A stretch of DNA of 39,580 bases from positions 1 to 39,580 of IMG/VR virus record IMGVR_UViG_3300029319_000143; one strand, written 5' to 3'. Numbering within the stretch: the first letter of the stretch is position 1; each line of letters begins with the position of its first letter. Position numbers and translations under genes: made by a program. Source of the DNA: a virus. Shown here one piece after another: positions 6,613-14,133 of the stretch. The notes under the pieces are model-generated. The model was given only the letters and a program-made list of their open reading frames with translations, was not told where the DNA came from and ran no database searches.

Positions 6613-7251
6613 TTATTTCACCTCAACTCTTTTAAAATCTGATTCAAACATTACATTCAGACACCATCTTTGTTTATGATGTGGAGCACCAGTACCTCCA
6701 TGCAGTGTATTTGAAGGAAACATTATAGCATTTCCTTCTATTGATTCGTAAAAATATTCTCCATCGCCAGGTATAACAACTCTAGTACCATGCTCAGGTC
6801 CTGTACTATTAAGATAGTAAACAATGCTAGTATACTTAGTATCTTCTTCGGAATGATCTACATGAAGACTTCCATGAGAAGCAGAACTATAATAGTTCCA
6901 GAATATTCTGAATAAATGTGGAGAGTTATGTAAATAACCTGCCTTCTTTGCTCTCTTGATACAGATATTCATTACAAGTTTTGCAAACCCATTGAGTTCT
7001 GCGTAATACTCTTCCATTCTTACTGCTCTATTAGCATCAAAAGTTCTCTGAAGAAAACCTGCATCAGAAGTATAACAACATTTGCCTTCTAACACGCCAG
7101 GATATGTTGGATCATTTATAATATTACAATCTTCTCCACGATGATCATATGCAATCTCCCACCCATTGCTATGGCGTAGCATTTGAACTAAGTGAAAATT
7201 AATTTCTGGTGATAGTATATCAGTAAAAGATATCAACTCTCTTTTTTCCAT
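6613..7251 (-). CDS. 2OG-Fe(II) oxygenase, HxD type (cassette gene)
   Basis: This 212-aa protein has the 2-oxoglutarate/Fe(II) dioxygenase signature of a double-stranded beta-helix fold: HVD at residues 130-132, a distal histidine at 184 (NTLHGG) and an arginine at 195 (QRWCLNVMF) that would bind the 2OG carboxylate. The reaction would be oxygen-dependent hydroxylation of an unknown substrate. I take the start at 7251, where TGATG joins it to the preceding gene; an ATG at 7266 would add five residues and lengthen the overlap. It resembles prolyl-4-hydroxylase-like members that act on proteins or small molecules. It is the last gene of the cassette before gp13. Confidence 0.82.
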   Translation of the reverse strand: MEKRELISFTDILSPEINFHLVQMLRHSNGWEIAYDHRGEDCNIINDPTYPGVLEGKCCYTSDAGFLQRTFDANRAVRMEEYYAELNGFAKLVMNICIKRAKKAGYLHNSPHLFRIFWNYYSSASHGSLHVDHSEEDTKYTSIVYYLNSTGPEHGTRVVIPGDGEYFYESIEGNAIMFPSNTLHGGTGAPHHKQRWCLNVMFESDFKRVEVK

Positions 7252-7883
7252 CAAAATCCCCAACAAACAAATGAATATCTTTCTCCTTTGGTTACCTCTT
7301 GAACTCTATGAGGATAAAGATAACAACTAGGAAATATCAATATATCTCCTTTATCTAATTTTATTTCAAAGTCATCCCAAAACACTAAACCACCACCCTC
7401 ATAATCAGAATGATCATTCAAAGCACCTATGACTGATAGCACAGGTATTCCTCTCTTCTCTCCATCAAACAAAGATTGTATATGATCAAAGTGAGGTCTC
7501 ATCATAGTTCCCTCACTATACCTATTCAAACGTATACTAGACCAGAACTTGATCATGTTAAATGGATTTGCTTTTACTGCTTCTTGTCCTTGATATAAAT
7601 TTGTTCCTTGTTGATGTTGTAGTAATTCTGGCAACAACATCATATATGCTTTCCATACTTCAGAAATATGCATGATAAGTTGCTGCTGAACTACGTCTGG
7701 TATATTAGCACCATAAACAACATCCAATTCTTTTTGTTTGTGTGAATAAGACTGAACCTCATGATGAGAATACCATTCATGAGTTTGCCATTCCCATTTT
7801 TTTGATTTTTCTACAATACTATCACAAAGTTCTGGAGCAATAATATTATTTTTAGCAATAAGATTTCTTAATTGTACATCCAT
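7251..7883 (-). CDS. 2OG-Fe(II) oxygenase, prolyl-4-hydroxylase-like, HxD type
   Basis: This 210-aa protein shows a textbook P4H-type core: HFD at residues 131-133, a glycine-rich turn (YEGGGLVFWD), a distal histidine at 192 and an arginine at 202 in HRVQEVTKGERYSFVCW. It is the most canonical oxygenase of the cassette, and substrate hydroxylation of a peptide is the likely activity class. An in-frame ATG at 7913 would add ten residues but would overlap the upstream gene by 28 bases. The ATG at 7883, two bases after the upstream stop, is preferred. It is coupled to the next gene by TGATG. Confidence 0.85.
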   Translation of the reverse strand: MDVQLRNLIAKNNIIAPELCDSIVEKSKKWEWQTHEWYSHHEVQSYSHKQKELDVVYGANIPDVVQQQLIMHISEVWKAYMMLLPELLQHQQGTNLYQGQEAVKANPFNMIKFWSSIRLNRYSEGTMMRPHFDHIQSLFDGEKRGIPVLSVIGALNDHSDYEGGGLVFWDDFEIKLDKGDILIFPSCYLYPHRVQEVTKGERYSFVCWGF

Positions 7884-7885
7884 AA

Positions 7886-8416
7886 TTAAAGCACGGGTAA
7901 CATTCCTAAACAACCATTTCCTGGAAACAGATCTAATGATACATCAAATCCTATGGTCAATCTTGTATCTGAGAACTCATCTAAACAAACCACCCTATGT
8001 TCTCTTTGACCAGGACCAAAATATATCTGACCTACTTTGTTCTCAATTTTATAATCTCTAAACTCAGTAACAGTATTCTTTGGATCTATACTTATATATC
8101 CATGATAATCCCAGTCATGATTATGCCATCCAAGAACTTGATCCTGATCATGATAGTTTAACCATGATTGCATCCACATTTTTTTATTACCTAATTCAGA
8201 TTTGACAATTGATACAAGTTCTTTGTAAATTTCATAGAAGTTATAATGACCAGCAGTTAATGAAAATATATTATAGTTAAAATAATCTGCTGTCATGTCA
8301 CCAGTAGCATTTCTAGATGGTAATCTCATATACCATTTCTTAGCTAGATGACACTGTTTAACAATTTCTGATTGATGTTCTATAATATATTTTGATTGAT
8401 ATAATTTATAATCCAT
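7886..8416 (-). CDS. 2OG-Fe(II) oxygenase-like protein with HNH in place of HxD
   Basis: This 176-aa protein is of a cyanophage-type 2OG oxygenase family. It has LGWHNHDWDYHGYISIDP, a conserved GQIYFGPG turn, a distal histidine at 140 (QREHRVV) and an arginine at 152 (DTRLTIGFDV). At the place of the usual HxD the sequence is H98-N-H100 followed by D101 and D103, so the first metal carboxylate is either missing or supplied from another spot. It overlaps the preceding gene by 11 bases. The substrate is unknown. Confidence 0.75.
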   Translation of the reverse strand: MDYKLYQSKYIIEHQSEIVKQCHLAKKWYMRLPSRNATGDMTADYFNYNIFSLTAGHYNFYEIYKELVSIVKSELGNKKMWMQSWLNYHDQDQVLGWHNHDWDYHGYISIDPKNTVTEFRDYKIENKVGQIYFGPGQREHRVVCLDEFSDTRLTIGFDVSLDLFPGNGCLGMLPVL

Positions 8417-9104
8417 TTAATTTTATTTCATTGGATATAGACATTTCTACAGTTGTCATTTGTACATGAGATCCTTTCATCAATCCATTAATCATATTTG
8501 TATTCAAATTAATTAAATCAACATTGAATGCTATTGATATTCTTTCTACATCTGATTTTGATTTTGTAGTTCCATGTGATAACCATGAAGGAAACAATAT
8601 AATATCTCCGTCATAAGGAACAACCACAGTAAAAGATGGAAACACTTGACCAGATGGAAATTCACATGTATTGGATACTGGATTTGGATTTTGAAATACT
8701 ATAGACCCTTGTTCTCTACTTACTCTAAAGTAATATACACCAGAAATTTTATGTCCAGGATGAACGTGTTGCATTCTAGATTCATTTTTATTTCCAAAAT
8801 TAACCCATGAATTTTCTACCTTAATTGGAGACTTTGATCTATCATATTGACCACTCCAACGAGAACGCTGTAAATACGCAATACAAGATTCTTCTATTCT
8901 TTTCTTCAACAAATTACATTCATACTTTTCTAGAAAATCATATGTCTTCTTAACTTCTTCTCTGTCATTAAAAGATTTACAAGATTTATCATCAGTATCT
9001 TTTATTTTCTTAATTGCTTCTTGTATCTCACATTGAATATCATCATAAGATTCGTCCGCTGGATATCTTAAGACAGGAACAGAAAATAAATTATATAATT
9101 CCAT
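8406..9104 (-). CDS. 2OG-Fe(II) oxygenase-like protein, HxH type (2OG-FeII_Oxy_5-like)
   Basis: This 232-aa protein matches the family whose hallmark is SW.N...HVHPG...SGVYY. H113-V-H115 occupies the iron-motif position, with a distal histidine at 177 (FPSWLSHGT) and an arginine at 188 (DVERISIAFNVD). The N-terminal 90 residues are helical and begin MELYNLFSVPVLRYPADESY, also typical. The start at 9104 gives a TAATG overlap with the upstream gene; the longer frame from 9128 is less likely. It is clearly paralogous to the plus-strand gene at 10499-11185. Both share H.(I/V)xG(V/T)YY(F/M)RVS.EQG.I.FQNPN. Confidence 0.8.
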   Translation of the reverse strand: MELYNLFSVPVLRYPADESYDDIQCEIQEAIKKIKDTDDKSCKSFNDREEVKKTYDFLEKYECNLLKKRIEESCIAYLQRSRWSGQYDRSKSPIKVENSWVNFGNKNESRMQHVHPGHKISGVYYFRVSREQGSIVFQNPNPVSNTCEFPSGQVFPSFTVVVPYDGDIILFPSWLSHGTTKSKSDVERISIAFNVDLINLNTNMINGLMKGSHVQMTTVEMSISNEIKLNGL

Positions 9105-9808
9105 TACCAAAATTTCCTCATAGGACATTTGTTTTCTTTAACTATTTCCCAAGATTTACCTGGTAAAAAATTTTTTACACGAGCAAGGTTGTGAGATTTA
9201 ACTCTTAACTTATCTGGTGCATCTTTCCTTTCTAAAGAAAATGCAGTATCATAACTTCTAAATCTTACTATACCGATAGGTTCTCCTCTCAATATATTAG
9301 TTACTTCATTATTAAATCTACATGCAGATAATATCATTCGTGGCCAACGATTGAAAGGATATTCAGCACTAATTATTTCTATTCCTTTTTCAGCAAAACT
9401 TGGTGGAGATACAATCTCTACCCATATATCTTTAGTTTTTTCTTTTGACCAGAAAGTAAAATGTTGATGCATCTGTCCTACTAACACTTTATTGTAAGGA
9501 GTTGGAGGTTTCATTAATGTAGGTGGTGATTTACCCTCATCAACATTAATAAAATCATAACTCCATTGATCAACTACACCAGTATCTTTATCATACGTGA
9601 TAGTCATATCCATCTGTGAGAATATAACAAAAGCATTTTTCCAGTAATGTTTCCATGCAGGACATTTCCAGTAGGTATGCTTCTCGTGATATTCTTTATA
9701 GTATGAAAGATATGGTTGAATAGGAATATAAACTTCCTCTTCAAATAAAGGATGTTCCCAACCAAATTGATATCCCTCCATAAAGGGAGCATAATATATT
9801 TTTTTCAT
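9104..9808 (-). CDS. Unrecognised 234-aa protein inside the oxygenase cassette
   Basis: This protein lacks the oxygenase signature. It is rich in aromatic residues (many Trp, Tyr and His), starts MKKIYYAPFMEGYQFGWEHP and contains QMHQHFTFWSKEKTKDIWVE, PFNRWPRM and a basic C-terminus ending CPMRKFW. The first ATG follows directly on the upstream gene's stop (TGATG) and its own stop overlaps the next start (TAATG), so it is fully embedded in the operon. I do not recognise the family. Because it is co-transcribed with oxygenases, it may be a substrate-binding partner or a different step of the same modification. It could also be an unrelated passenger. Confidence 0.75.
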   Translation of the reverse strand: MKKIYYAPFMEGYQFGWEHPLFEEEVYIPIQPYLSYYKEYHEKHTYWKCPAWKHYWKNAFVIFSQMDMTITYDKDTGVVDQWSYDFINVDEGKSPPTLMKPPTPYNKVLVGQMHQHFTFWSKEKTKDIWVEIVSPPSFAEKGIEIISAEYPFNRWPRMILSACRFNNEVTNILRGEPIGIVRFRSYDTAFSLERKDAPDKLRVKSHNLARVKNFLPGKSWEIVKENKCPMRKFW

Positions 9809-10467
9809 CAGTAAACATTCTCAATTAATCCAAAGGATGTACTAGCAGGTGAAGAAGTCAGTCCAACAGGCATGACATTTATACTAATTGTCATTCTAAT
9901 TCCTTCAAAAGTAGTTGGCATTGTAAAATGTTCTAACCAAGACGGAAACAATATCAAAGTTCCAGTCTCAGAGGGACACTGCCATACATTTTGTGACAAC
10001 TTACTTTCACTTTGAACAACAATACCATGTCTAGAATGTGGTAAAGGTGTATCAAAATAAGTTGGAGGAGTGTTTGGTGTACAGTAATAAATACCAGAGA
10101 GCCATGAATTTGGATGAACATGTGGTCTATGTTCATTCATTTTTGGAGAAATATTTGCCCAAGATAAATTAACTCTTAGTCCCTCAGTGTTTAATCTATA
10201 CGTTTGGTAATAATTTTCAAGACAAGCATTGACCCAATCATAAAAAAATGCATACTCCTCTTTTTCATGTAGATGAGTATTCATTGTTTGAAGTGGATGT
10301 AAACTTTGTCCTTCCTTATTCTTTATTCCTTGAGGACCTGATGTTTCTTCTTGATCAATCAGTTCCATTAATTTAGAATTCATGCTAAGATATTTCTCAT
10401 TACGATACATGGTTACCGTAACAGGGAATATATCAATTTCATTTACAAGAGTATTCTCTAGCATCAT
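9808..10467 (-). CDS. 2OG-Fe(II) oxygenase-like protein, HxH type (2OG-FeII_Oxy_5-like)
   Basis: This 219-aa protein of the same broad family has LSWANISPKMNEHRPHVHP (H116-V-H118), then WLSGIYYCTPNTPPTYFDTP, a distal histidine at 180 (FPSWLEHFT) and an arginine at 191 (GIRMTISINV). As in its paralogues, HxH replaces HxD. It has two adjacent ATGs at 10467 and 10464. An AATAAATA late box lies 18 bases upstream, making it the first gene of the leftward cassette unit. The first ATG points away from the plus-strand paralogue, which starts 31 bases to the right. Confidence 0.8.
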   Translation of the reverse strand: MMLENTLVNEIDIFPVTVTMYRNEKYLSMNSKLMELIDQEETSGPQGIKNKEGQSLHPLQTMNTHLHEKEEYAFFYDWVNACLENYYQTYRLNTEGLRVNLSWANISPKMNEHRPHVHPNSWLSGIYYCTPNTPPTYFDTPLPHSRHGIVVQSESKLSQNVWQCPSETGTLILFPSWLEHFTMPTTFEGIRMTISINVMPVGLTSSPASTSFGLIENVY

Positions 10468-10485
10468 ATAACTTCGTCATACTAC

Positions 10486-10493
10486 TATTTATT
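10486..10493 (-). promoter_or_regulatory. Late promoter box AATAAATA between divergent oxygenase genes
   Basis: In the 31-base gap between the divergent genes, the minus strand reads AATAAATA 18 bases before the 10467 ATG. On the plus strand only a weak TTACAA-18-TATAAC pair (10443-10472) is seen for the rightward gene, so regulation of the latter is unclear. Confidence 0.5.
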
Positions 10494-10498
10494 ATACC

Positions 10499-11185
10499 AT
10501 GTCAAGTCTTATAAGTCTATTCCCAACACAAGTTTTTAGAAGTCAAGCAACTAATGAAAACTACGATTTAGTTCAAAGAGAAGTAAAGGAATGTCTCAAT
10601 AAAATATTAGAGACTGATAACTTTGATGATGTCTCATGGATTCATGAGGAAGCTGGTAAGAGAAGAGCTGCAAGAAACGCATATTTTGATATACATGAAT
10701 ATCTTATAGATGAAGATCTTATAGGAAATTATAATTTAGTAAATTTAAAAAAGAGAATATTTGATGCTGCTAAACAATATGTTGAATTGACACAATGGAG
10801 TAGAGCATTCTCACACAGAAAAGTAACTGAAGGACAAGAGAGATATATACTTCATTTAAAAAATTCATGGATGAATATACAAAGTAAATTCAAATCACAT
10901 GAATGGCATTGTCATCCTGGTTATCATATAGCTGGCACTTACTATATGAGGGTTAGTCCTGAACAAGGTGGGATACAATTTCAGAATCCAAATATAATGA
11001 TGCAACATTGCAATTTTCCAGAAAACCCAAGGAACTCTCAATCTATTGAATTTGTTCCTAGTGATGGAGACATCATGTTGTTTCCAGCTTGGTTGATGCA
11101 CAATACAATGGCAAATACAACAGATGTAGATAGAATTAGTATATCATTCAACCTTGATATAGAACTTCCTATGGATCAAACTTAG
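10499..11185 (+). CDS. 2OG-Fe(II) oxygenase-like protein, HxH type, only plus-strand gene
   Basis: This 228-aa protein is paralogous to the 8406-9104 product. A helical N-terminus begins MSSLISLFPTQVFRSQATNE. It has NSWMNIQ, then HEWHCHPGYHIAGTYYMRV with H137-C-H139 in the iron-motif position, a distal histidine at 201 (FPAWLMHNT) and an arginine at 212 (VDRISISFNLD). The predicted activity is 2OG-dependent oxidation, if the HxH centre is functional. The gene is inverted relative to every other gene in the window. It diverges from 9808-10467 and converges with 11169-11831, overlapping it by 17 bases. No Shine-Dalgarno sequence is obvious. The inversion suggests it was duplicated or inserted separately. 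Confidence 0.82.
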   Translation: MSSLISLFPTQVFRSQATNENYDLVQREVKECLNKILETDNFDDVSWIHEEAGKRRAARNAYFDIHEYLIDEDLIGNYNLVNLKKRIFDAAKQYVELTQWSRAFSHRKVTEGQERYILHLKNSWMNIQSKFKSHEWHCHPGYHIAGTYYMRVSPEQGGIQFQNPNIMMQHCNFPENPRNSQSIEFVPSDGDIMLFPAWLMHNTMANTTDVDRISISFNLDIELPMDQT

Positions 11186-11831
11186 GTGATTCATAATCAG
11201 GAAGTCCTCTTAGTTTTCTTAACTCACTATTTGCAGAACATTCACTCAAACAATAACTAATTGCCAGACTAGTCCTTAGTCCTTCTGTTGGATGTAAAGC
11301 AGCATGAAAATAATATGATGGAAATAAGATAAGTCTGCCTGGTTTAAATTTAACTCTATAAACTTCTTGGAAAGATGTGTCCTCACCATCGGGACCTATA
11401 GGATCACTGTAGAATAATGTGTCTCCATCTTTACCTCCAACATAATAAATCATAGTCCAGTAGTCAGGCATCTCCCAATCTAAATGAATTGGTATTGCAA
11501 CATCCATTGGCACTTGACCATTAAAATGAACCCGATACAATTGATTTGCATATGCATCAGGTATAAAAGTTTGTAAAATATGTTTAGTAAATGCATCATG
11601 AACATATGATGCTATGCCATCTACATCTAAAGCAAATGGATCCTCTGTTTGTTCATGTGGTCTATGTACCCATATAGCAAAGAATCTTCCATCTTTACTA
11701 CCTCCTTTTCTCCCTTGAATACCATACTCCCACCTTTTACAATCGTTTAATTTCTTAGAAAAAGATTGTACGAGATAATCTGGAAAGACATCATCGTACA
11801 CGAAGATCTTTGAAGTATCAATTTGTTTCAT
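11169..11831 (-). CDS. 2OG-Fe(II) oxygenase, prolyl-4-hydroxylase-like, HxD type
   Basis: This 220-aa protein has the P4H-like core IHLDWE (H116-L-D118), a substrate-loop region with YYVGGKDGDTLFYSDP, a distal histidine at 176 (SYYFHAALHPTEG) and an arginine at 186 (GLRTSLAISY). All residues for iron and 2OG binding are present. It lies 17 bases downstream of the probable fibre-assembly gene and runs convergently into the plus-strand oxygenase. The context next to tail-fibre genes makes modification of fibre proteins or of a host-surface component a reasonable but unproven guess. Confidence 0.83.
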   Translation of the reverse strand: MKQIDTSKIFVYDDVFPDYLVQSFSKKLNDCKRWEYGIQGRKGGSKDGRFFAIWVHRPHEQTEDPFALDVDGIASYVHDAFTKHILQTFIPDAYANQLYRVHFNGQVPMDVAIPIHLDWEMPDYWTMIYYVGGKDGDTLFYSDPIGPDGEDTSFQEVYRVKFKPGRLILFPSYYFHAALHPTEGLRTSLAISYCLSECSANSELRKLRGLPDYESPKFDP

Positions 11832-11848
11832 AATAAAGTTAAAAAACT

Positions 11849-12334
11849 TTAGGGATTTGCGTCTTTGATTGCCTTAACTGCTTTATACCAAGTACCAGTT
11901 TTATCTAACTTACCATCATCAATATCATGCCATAGTTGATCTACCTGTTCTTGCCAAGATGGATACTCTCTTTTTCTTTTTGAAGCATAAGTATCATACT
12001 CAGCTTTCATATCATCCCATTCTGCTTTAATCTCAGCCCATGTAGGAGCAGTCCATCCTCTTGCTGTAATCTCAGCAGCAGTAAAGTTTCCATTTTTATA
12101 AAAACCTGTAACAGGATCAAATACTTTTTCTGCGTCAGTTACACTAGGTCTGTTATCAGTGTATCTAACTGACTCTAAGTATTGCTGTTCATTCTCGCAT
12201 GAAAAAGATCCACTAAATTCAATCTGACCTGTCATACCTTGATCGTCAATGATTCCTTGTAGTGCATGACCTGACTCTGGTGCTCTGAGCACATCGTATC
12301 TTAGATCTTTTTGAAATTCTCTTAAACCAGCCAT
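11849..12334 (-). CDS. Probable tail fibre accessory/assembly protein, 161 aa
   Basis: This 161-aa protein ends with the module YPSWQEQVDQLWHDIDDGKL followed by a short helical tail ending KAIKDANP. This motif (EYPS..EQ.D.LWH.id) is widespread at the C-terminus of small phage proteins encoded next to tail fibres. The middle contains ITARGWTAPTWAEIKAEWDD. Residues 1-60 include a beta-rich region. It sits directly downstream of three adhesin-like genes with its own TATAAATA late box. The role is inferred from motif and position: either a fibre chaperone or a small baseplate/fibre component. Confidence 0.65.
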   Translation of the reverse strand: MAGLREFQKDLRYDVLRAPESGHALQGIIDDQGMTGQIEFSGSFSCENEQQYLESVRYTDNRPSVTDAEKVFDPVTGFYKNGNFTAAEITARGWTAPTWAEIKAEWDDMKAEYDTYASKRKREYPSWQEQVDQLWHDIDDGKLDKTGTWYKAVKAIKDANP

Positions 12335-12358
12335 TGTGATAAAAACTCCTTCGTTACT

Positions 12359-12366
12359 TATTTATA
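12359..12366 (-). promoter_or_regulatory. Late promoter box TATAAATA (ahead of the fibre accessory gene)
   Basis: The minus strand reads a perfect TATAAATA 24 bases upstream of the ATG at 12334. It lies in the 34-base gap after the adhesin-like genes. Confidence 0.7.
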
Positions 12367-12368
12367 CA

Positions 12369-12938
12369 TTAATATCTACTAAGATTACCAGACTCTACAC
12401 ATCCAGAATCAATTTCAAAGATTTCAAGGAAATTATTTTCCCATCCACCATTACGAGTCATGTTACCAATACGACAGTTTACACGAGCAGGACCTGACCA
12501 GTTTGCATGATATATTCTAAATCTATGTTCTTCATTTGGATATGATGGATGAACAGGACAGAGGTTATAGTAATTATCCATCCAATAAAAATCACCCACG
12601 TTATTTTCTAGTGTAGCATGGTGTCCTTGGTCTGCAACTCTACCCCATCCAGAACTAGGTGTCCAACGATATAGTGCAGCACCTGTTCCTTGAGCACCAC
12701 CACCTTGGTCATCACAGATAGTTTGATATCTTACTTGATACCAGTTAGATGCCTTAGCAGGAACTCCCATACTAACCTCAGCACCAGAGTATTGCCACTG
12801 TGGTCCAAAACCATTACCAGCACTAAAATCATTAGATGGTGATGATGTTATACCAACTTTTACGATTCCTTCTGGTTGTCTTTGAGGATTAGAATCACCA
12901 GGAAGTAATATTCCATTAGGACCAAGAGTTACTGCCAT
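12369..12938 (-). CDS. Adhesin-like structural protein, copy 1 of three tandem paralogues (189 aa)
   Basis: Closely related to the next two proteins. All share MGVP.K(A/S)(S)NxY..., DD/DQ.G...GxALYRxTPSSGW, QGxHA, GDFY, VHPSYPNExHxFR and a GGWENNF(L/S)...E(I/V) C-terminal core. Composition is rich in Gly, Trp, Tyr and Asn, as in surface-exposed carbohydrate-binding or fibre-tip domains. No signal peptide or membrane segment. This copy ends CVESGNLSRY. No known domain was identified. The most likely role is a tail-fibre tip or baseplate-attached receptor-binding protein, inferred from location and fold type. Confidence 0.7.
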   Translation of the reverse strand: MAVTLGPNGILLPGDSNPQRQPEGIVKVGITSSPSNDFSAGNGFGPQWQYSGAEVSMGVPAKASNWYQVRYQTICDDQGGGAQGTGAALYRWTPSSGWGRVADQGHHATLENNVGDFYWMDNYYNLCPVHPSYPNEEHRFRIYHANWSGPARVNCRIGNMTRNGGWENNFLEIFEIDSGCVESGNLSRY

Positions 12939-12942
12939 TTTT

Positions 12943-13512
12943 CTAGTAAGTAGTTAAGTTATTAATTGCTGCCACATTATCACAATCAACCTCTGTAACA
13001 GAGAACTGATTATTTATCCATCCACCGATACGATTATCAGCACCGATACCAGAATTTACACGAATGTTGCAACTAGGATGTTTAGTGCCCATTAATTTGA
13101 ATATATGTGTTTCAGTTGGATATGATGGATGAACTGGTATATACCAAAGTCCAACAGGAGTAGCATAGAAGTCACCAGAGTCATTATCATAGTTTGCATG
13201 TTGACCTTGAGCCTGTGCTCTTAACCAACCTGAAGATGGTGTATAACGATAGAGTGCCAATCCCATACCGCCATTACCAGAACCTGGCCAATCATCAGTG
13301 ACGTTATAATATTCACAACGATACCAATTATTTGATTTTTGTGGTACACCCATATCTATATTTGGCGAAACATCAGTCTCACCACCCCAAGTTGGCAAAC
13401 TTAAATTTACCGTTGGGTGTGAGGTGTATCTAGTTTTAACCAAAGGTGATTTGGTAAACTGATTACTTCCATCGGTATATTCAATATTAGTTCCGTTTAA
13501 TTTAGTTGCCAT
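12943..13512 (-). CDS. Adhesin-like structural protein, copy 2 of three tandem paralogues (189 aa)
   Basis: The second copy begins MATKLNGTNIEYTDGSNQFT and carries the shared core: MGVPQKSNNWYRCEYY, GMGLALYRYTPSSGWLRAQA, GQHANYDNDSGDFYATP, VHPSYPTETHIFKLMGTKHP and RIGGWINNQFSVTEVDCD. The N-terminal ~45 residues differ from the other copies, consistent with attachment or specificity differences. It lies four bases from copy 1. The spacing and co-orientation suggest a single translated unit producing three related proteins. Confidence 0.7.
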   Translation of the reverse strand: MATKLNGTNIEYTDGSNQFTKSPLVKTRYTSHPTVNLSLPTWGGETDVSPNIDMGVPQKSNNWYRCEYYNVTDDWPGSGNGGMGLALYRYTPSSGWLRAQAQGQHANYDNDSGDFYATPVGLWYIPVHPSYPTETHIFKLMGTKHPSCNIRVNSGIGADNRIGGWINNQFSVTEVDCDNVAAINNLTTY

Positions 13513-13521
13513 TTGTTTTTC

Positions 13522-14133
13522 CTAAAAGTTTGGATTATAGTTTCCAGTTGTAGTAACAATTTGACGATTGATTTCCCAAACTTCAAATGTGTTGTTCTGC
13601 CATCCATTACGACGTTGATCGCCACCAATAGATGAGTTAAATCTAACAGTTCCAACATTATGTTTGTTCCAATACAGTCTGAAGTAATGTGCTTCATTTG
13701 GATATGATGGATGAACTTGAACCCAAAATATACCATTATTGGTTCTATACCAATCACCCATATTATTATCATAAGATGAATGACTTCCCTGTGCTAGTAA
13801 TCTACTCCAACCAGAAGAAGAAGTATAACGCCAAATTTGAAATCCTATACCAGATATATTACCGTCATTATCATCACTAACTGATTGATACCAAATCCGA
13901 TATAAATTATTGGATGCTTTTGGCACTCCCATATTTATCTCAGATCCATCAACATAACCCTCAGATCCAGTACCACCACTAGCACTTTGATTAACTGTTG
14001 AGCAAGATCCAAAACCTACTTTCACAACCGCAGCCGCACGACCTTGGTATGTGTTGTCGTTAGTCTCATTACCATTCTGGTTATAGACAGGTCCACCAAA
14101 ATGGATCCCATCTCCTCTTAATTCGGTTGCCAT
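13522..14133 (-). CDS. Adhesin-like structural protein, copy 3 of three tandem paralogues (203 aa)
   Basis: This is the first-transcribed copy and slightly longer. It begins MATELRGDGIHFGGPVYNQN and contains MGVPKASNNLYRIWYQ, GFQIWRYTSSSGWSRL, QGSHSSYDNNMGDWYRT, VHPSYPNEAHYFRLYWNKHN and RRNGWQNNTFEVWEINR. The N-terminus includes an extra ~15-residue stretch not seen in the other copies. Its ATG directly follows the stop of the 1626-aa fibre, which suggests that the three small proteins may cap or decorate that fibre. That link is an inference. Confidence 0.7.
   Translation of the reverse strand: MATELRGDGIHFGGPVYNQNGNETNDNTYQGRAAAVVKVGFGSCSTVNQSASGGTGSEGYVDGSEINMGVPKASNNLYRIWYQSVSDDNDGNISGIGFQIWRYTSSSGWSRLLAQGSHSSYDNNMGDWYRTNNGIFWVQVHPSYPNEAHYFRLYWNKHNVGTVRFNSSIGGDQRRNGWQNNTFEVWEINRQIVTTTGNYNPNF

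Noticed and set aside
10443-10472. Possible promoter TTACAA-18-TATAAC for the plus-strand oxygenase
   Set aside because: Poor -35 match and location inside the neighbouring gene's first codons; too weak to list as a feature.
11835-11850. Inverted repeat aaagtt-aaaa-aacttt before the 11169-11831 gene
   Set aside because: Short AT-only stem without a T-run in the required place; not a convincing terminator or operator.
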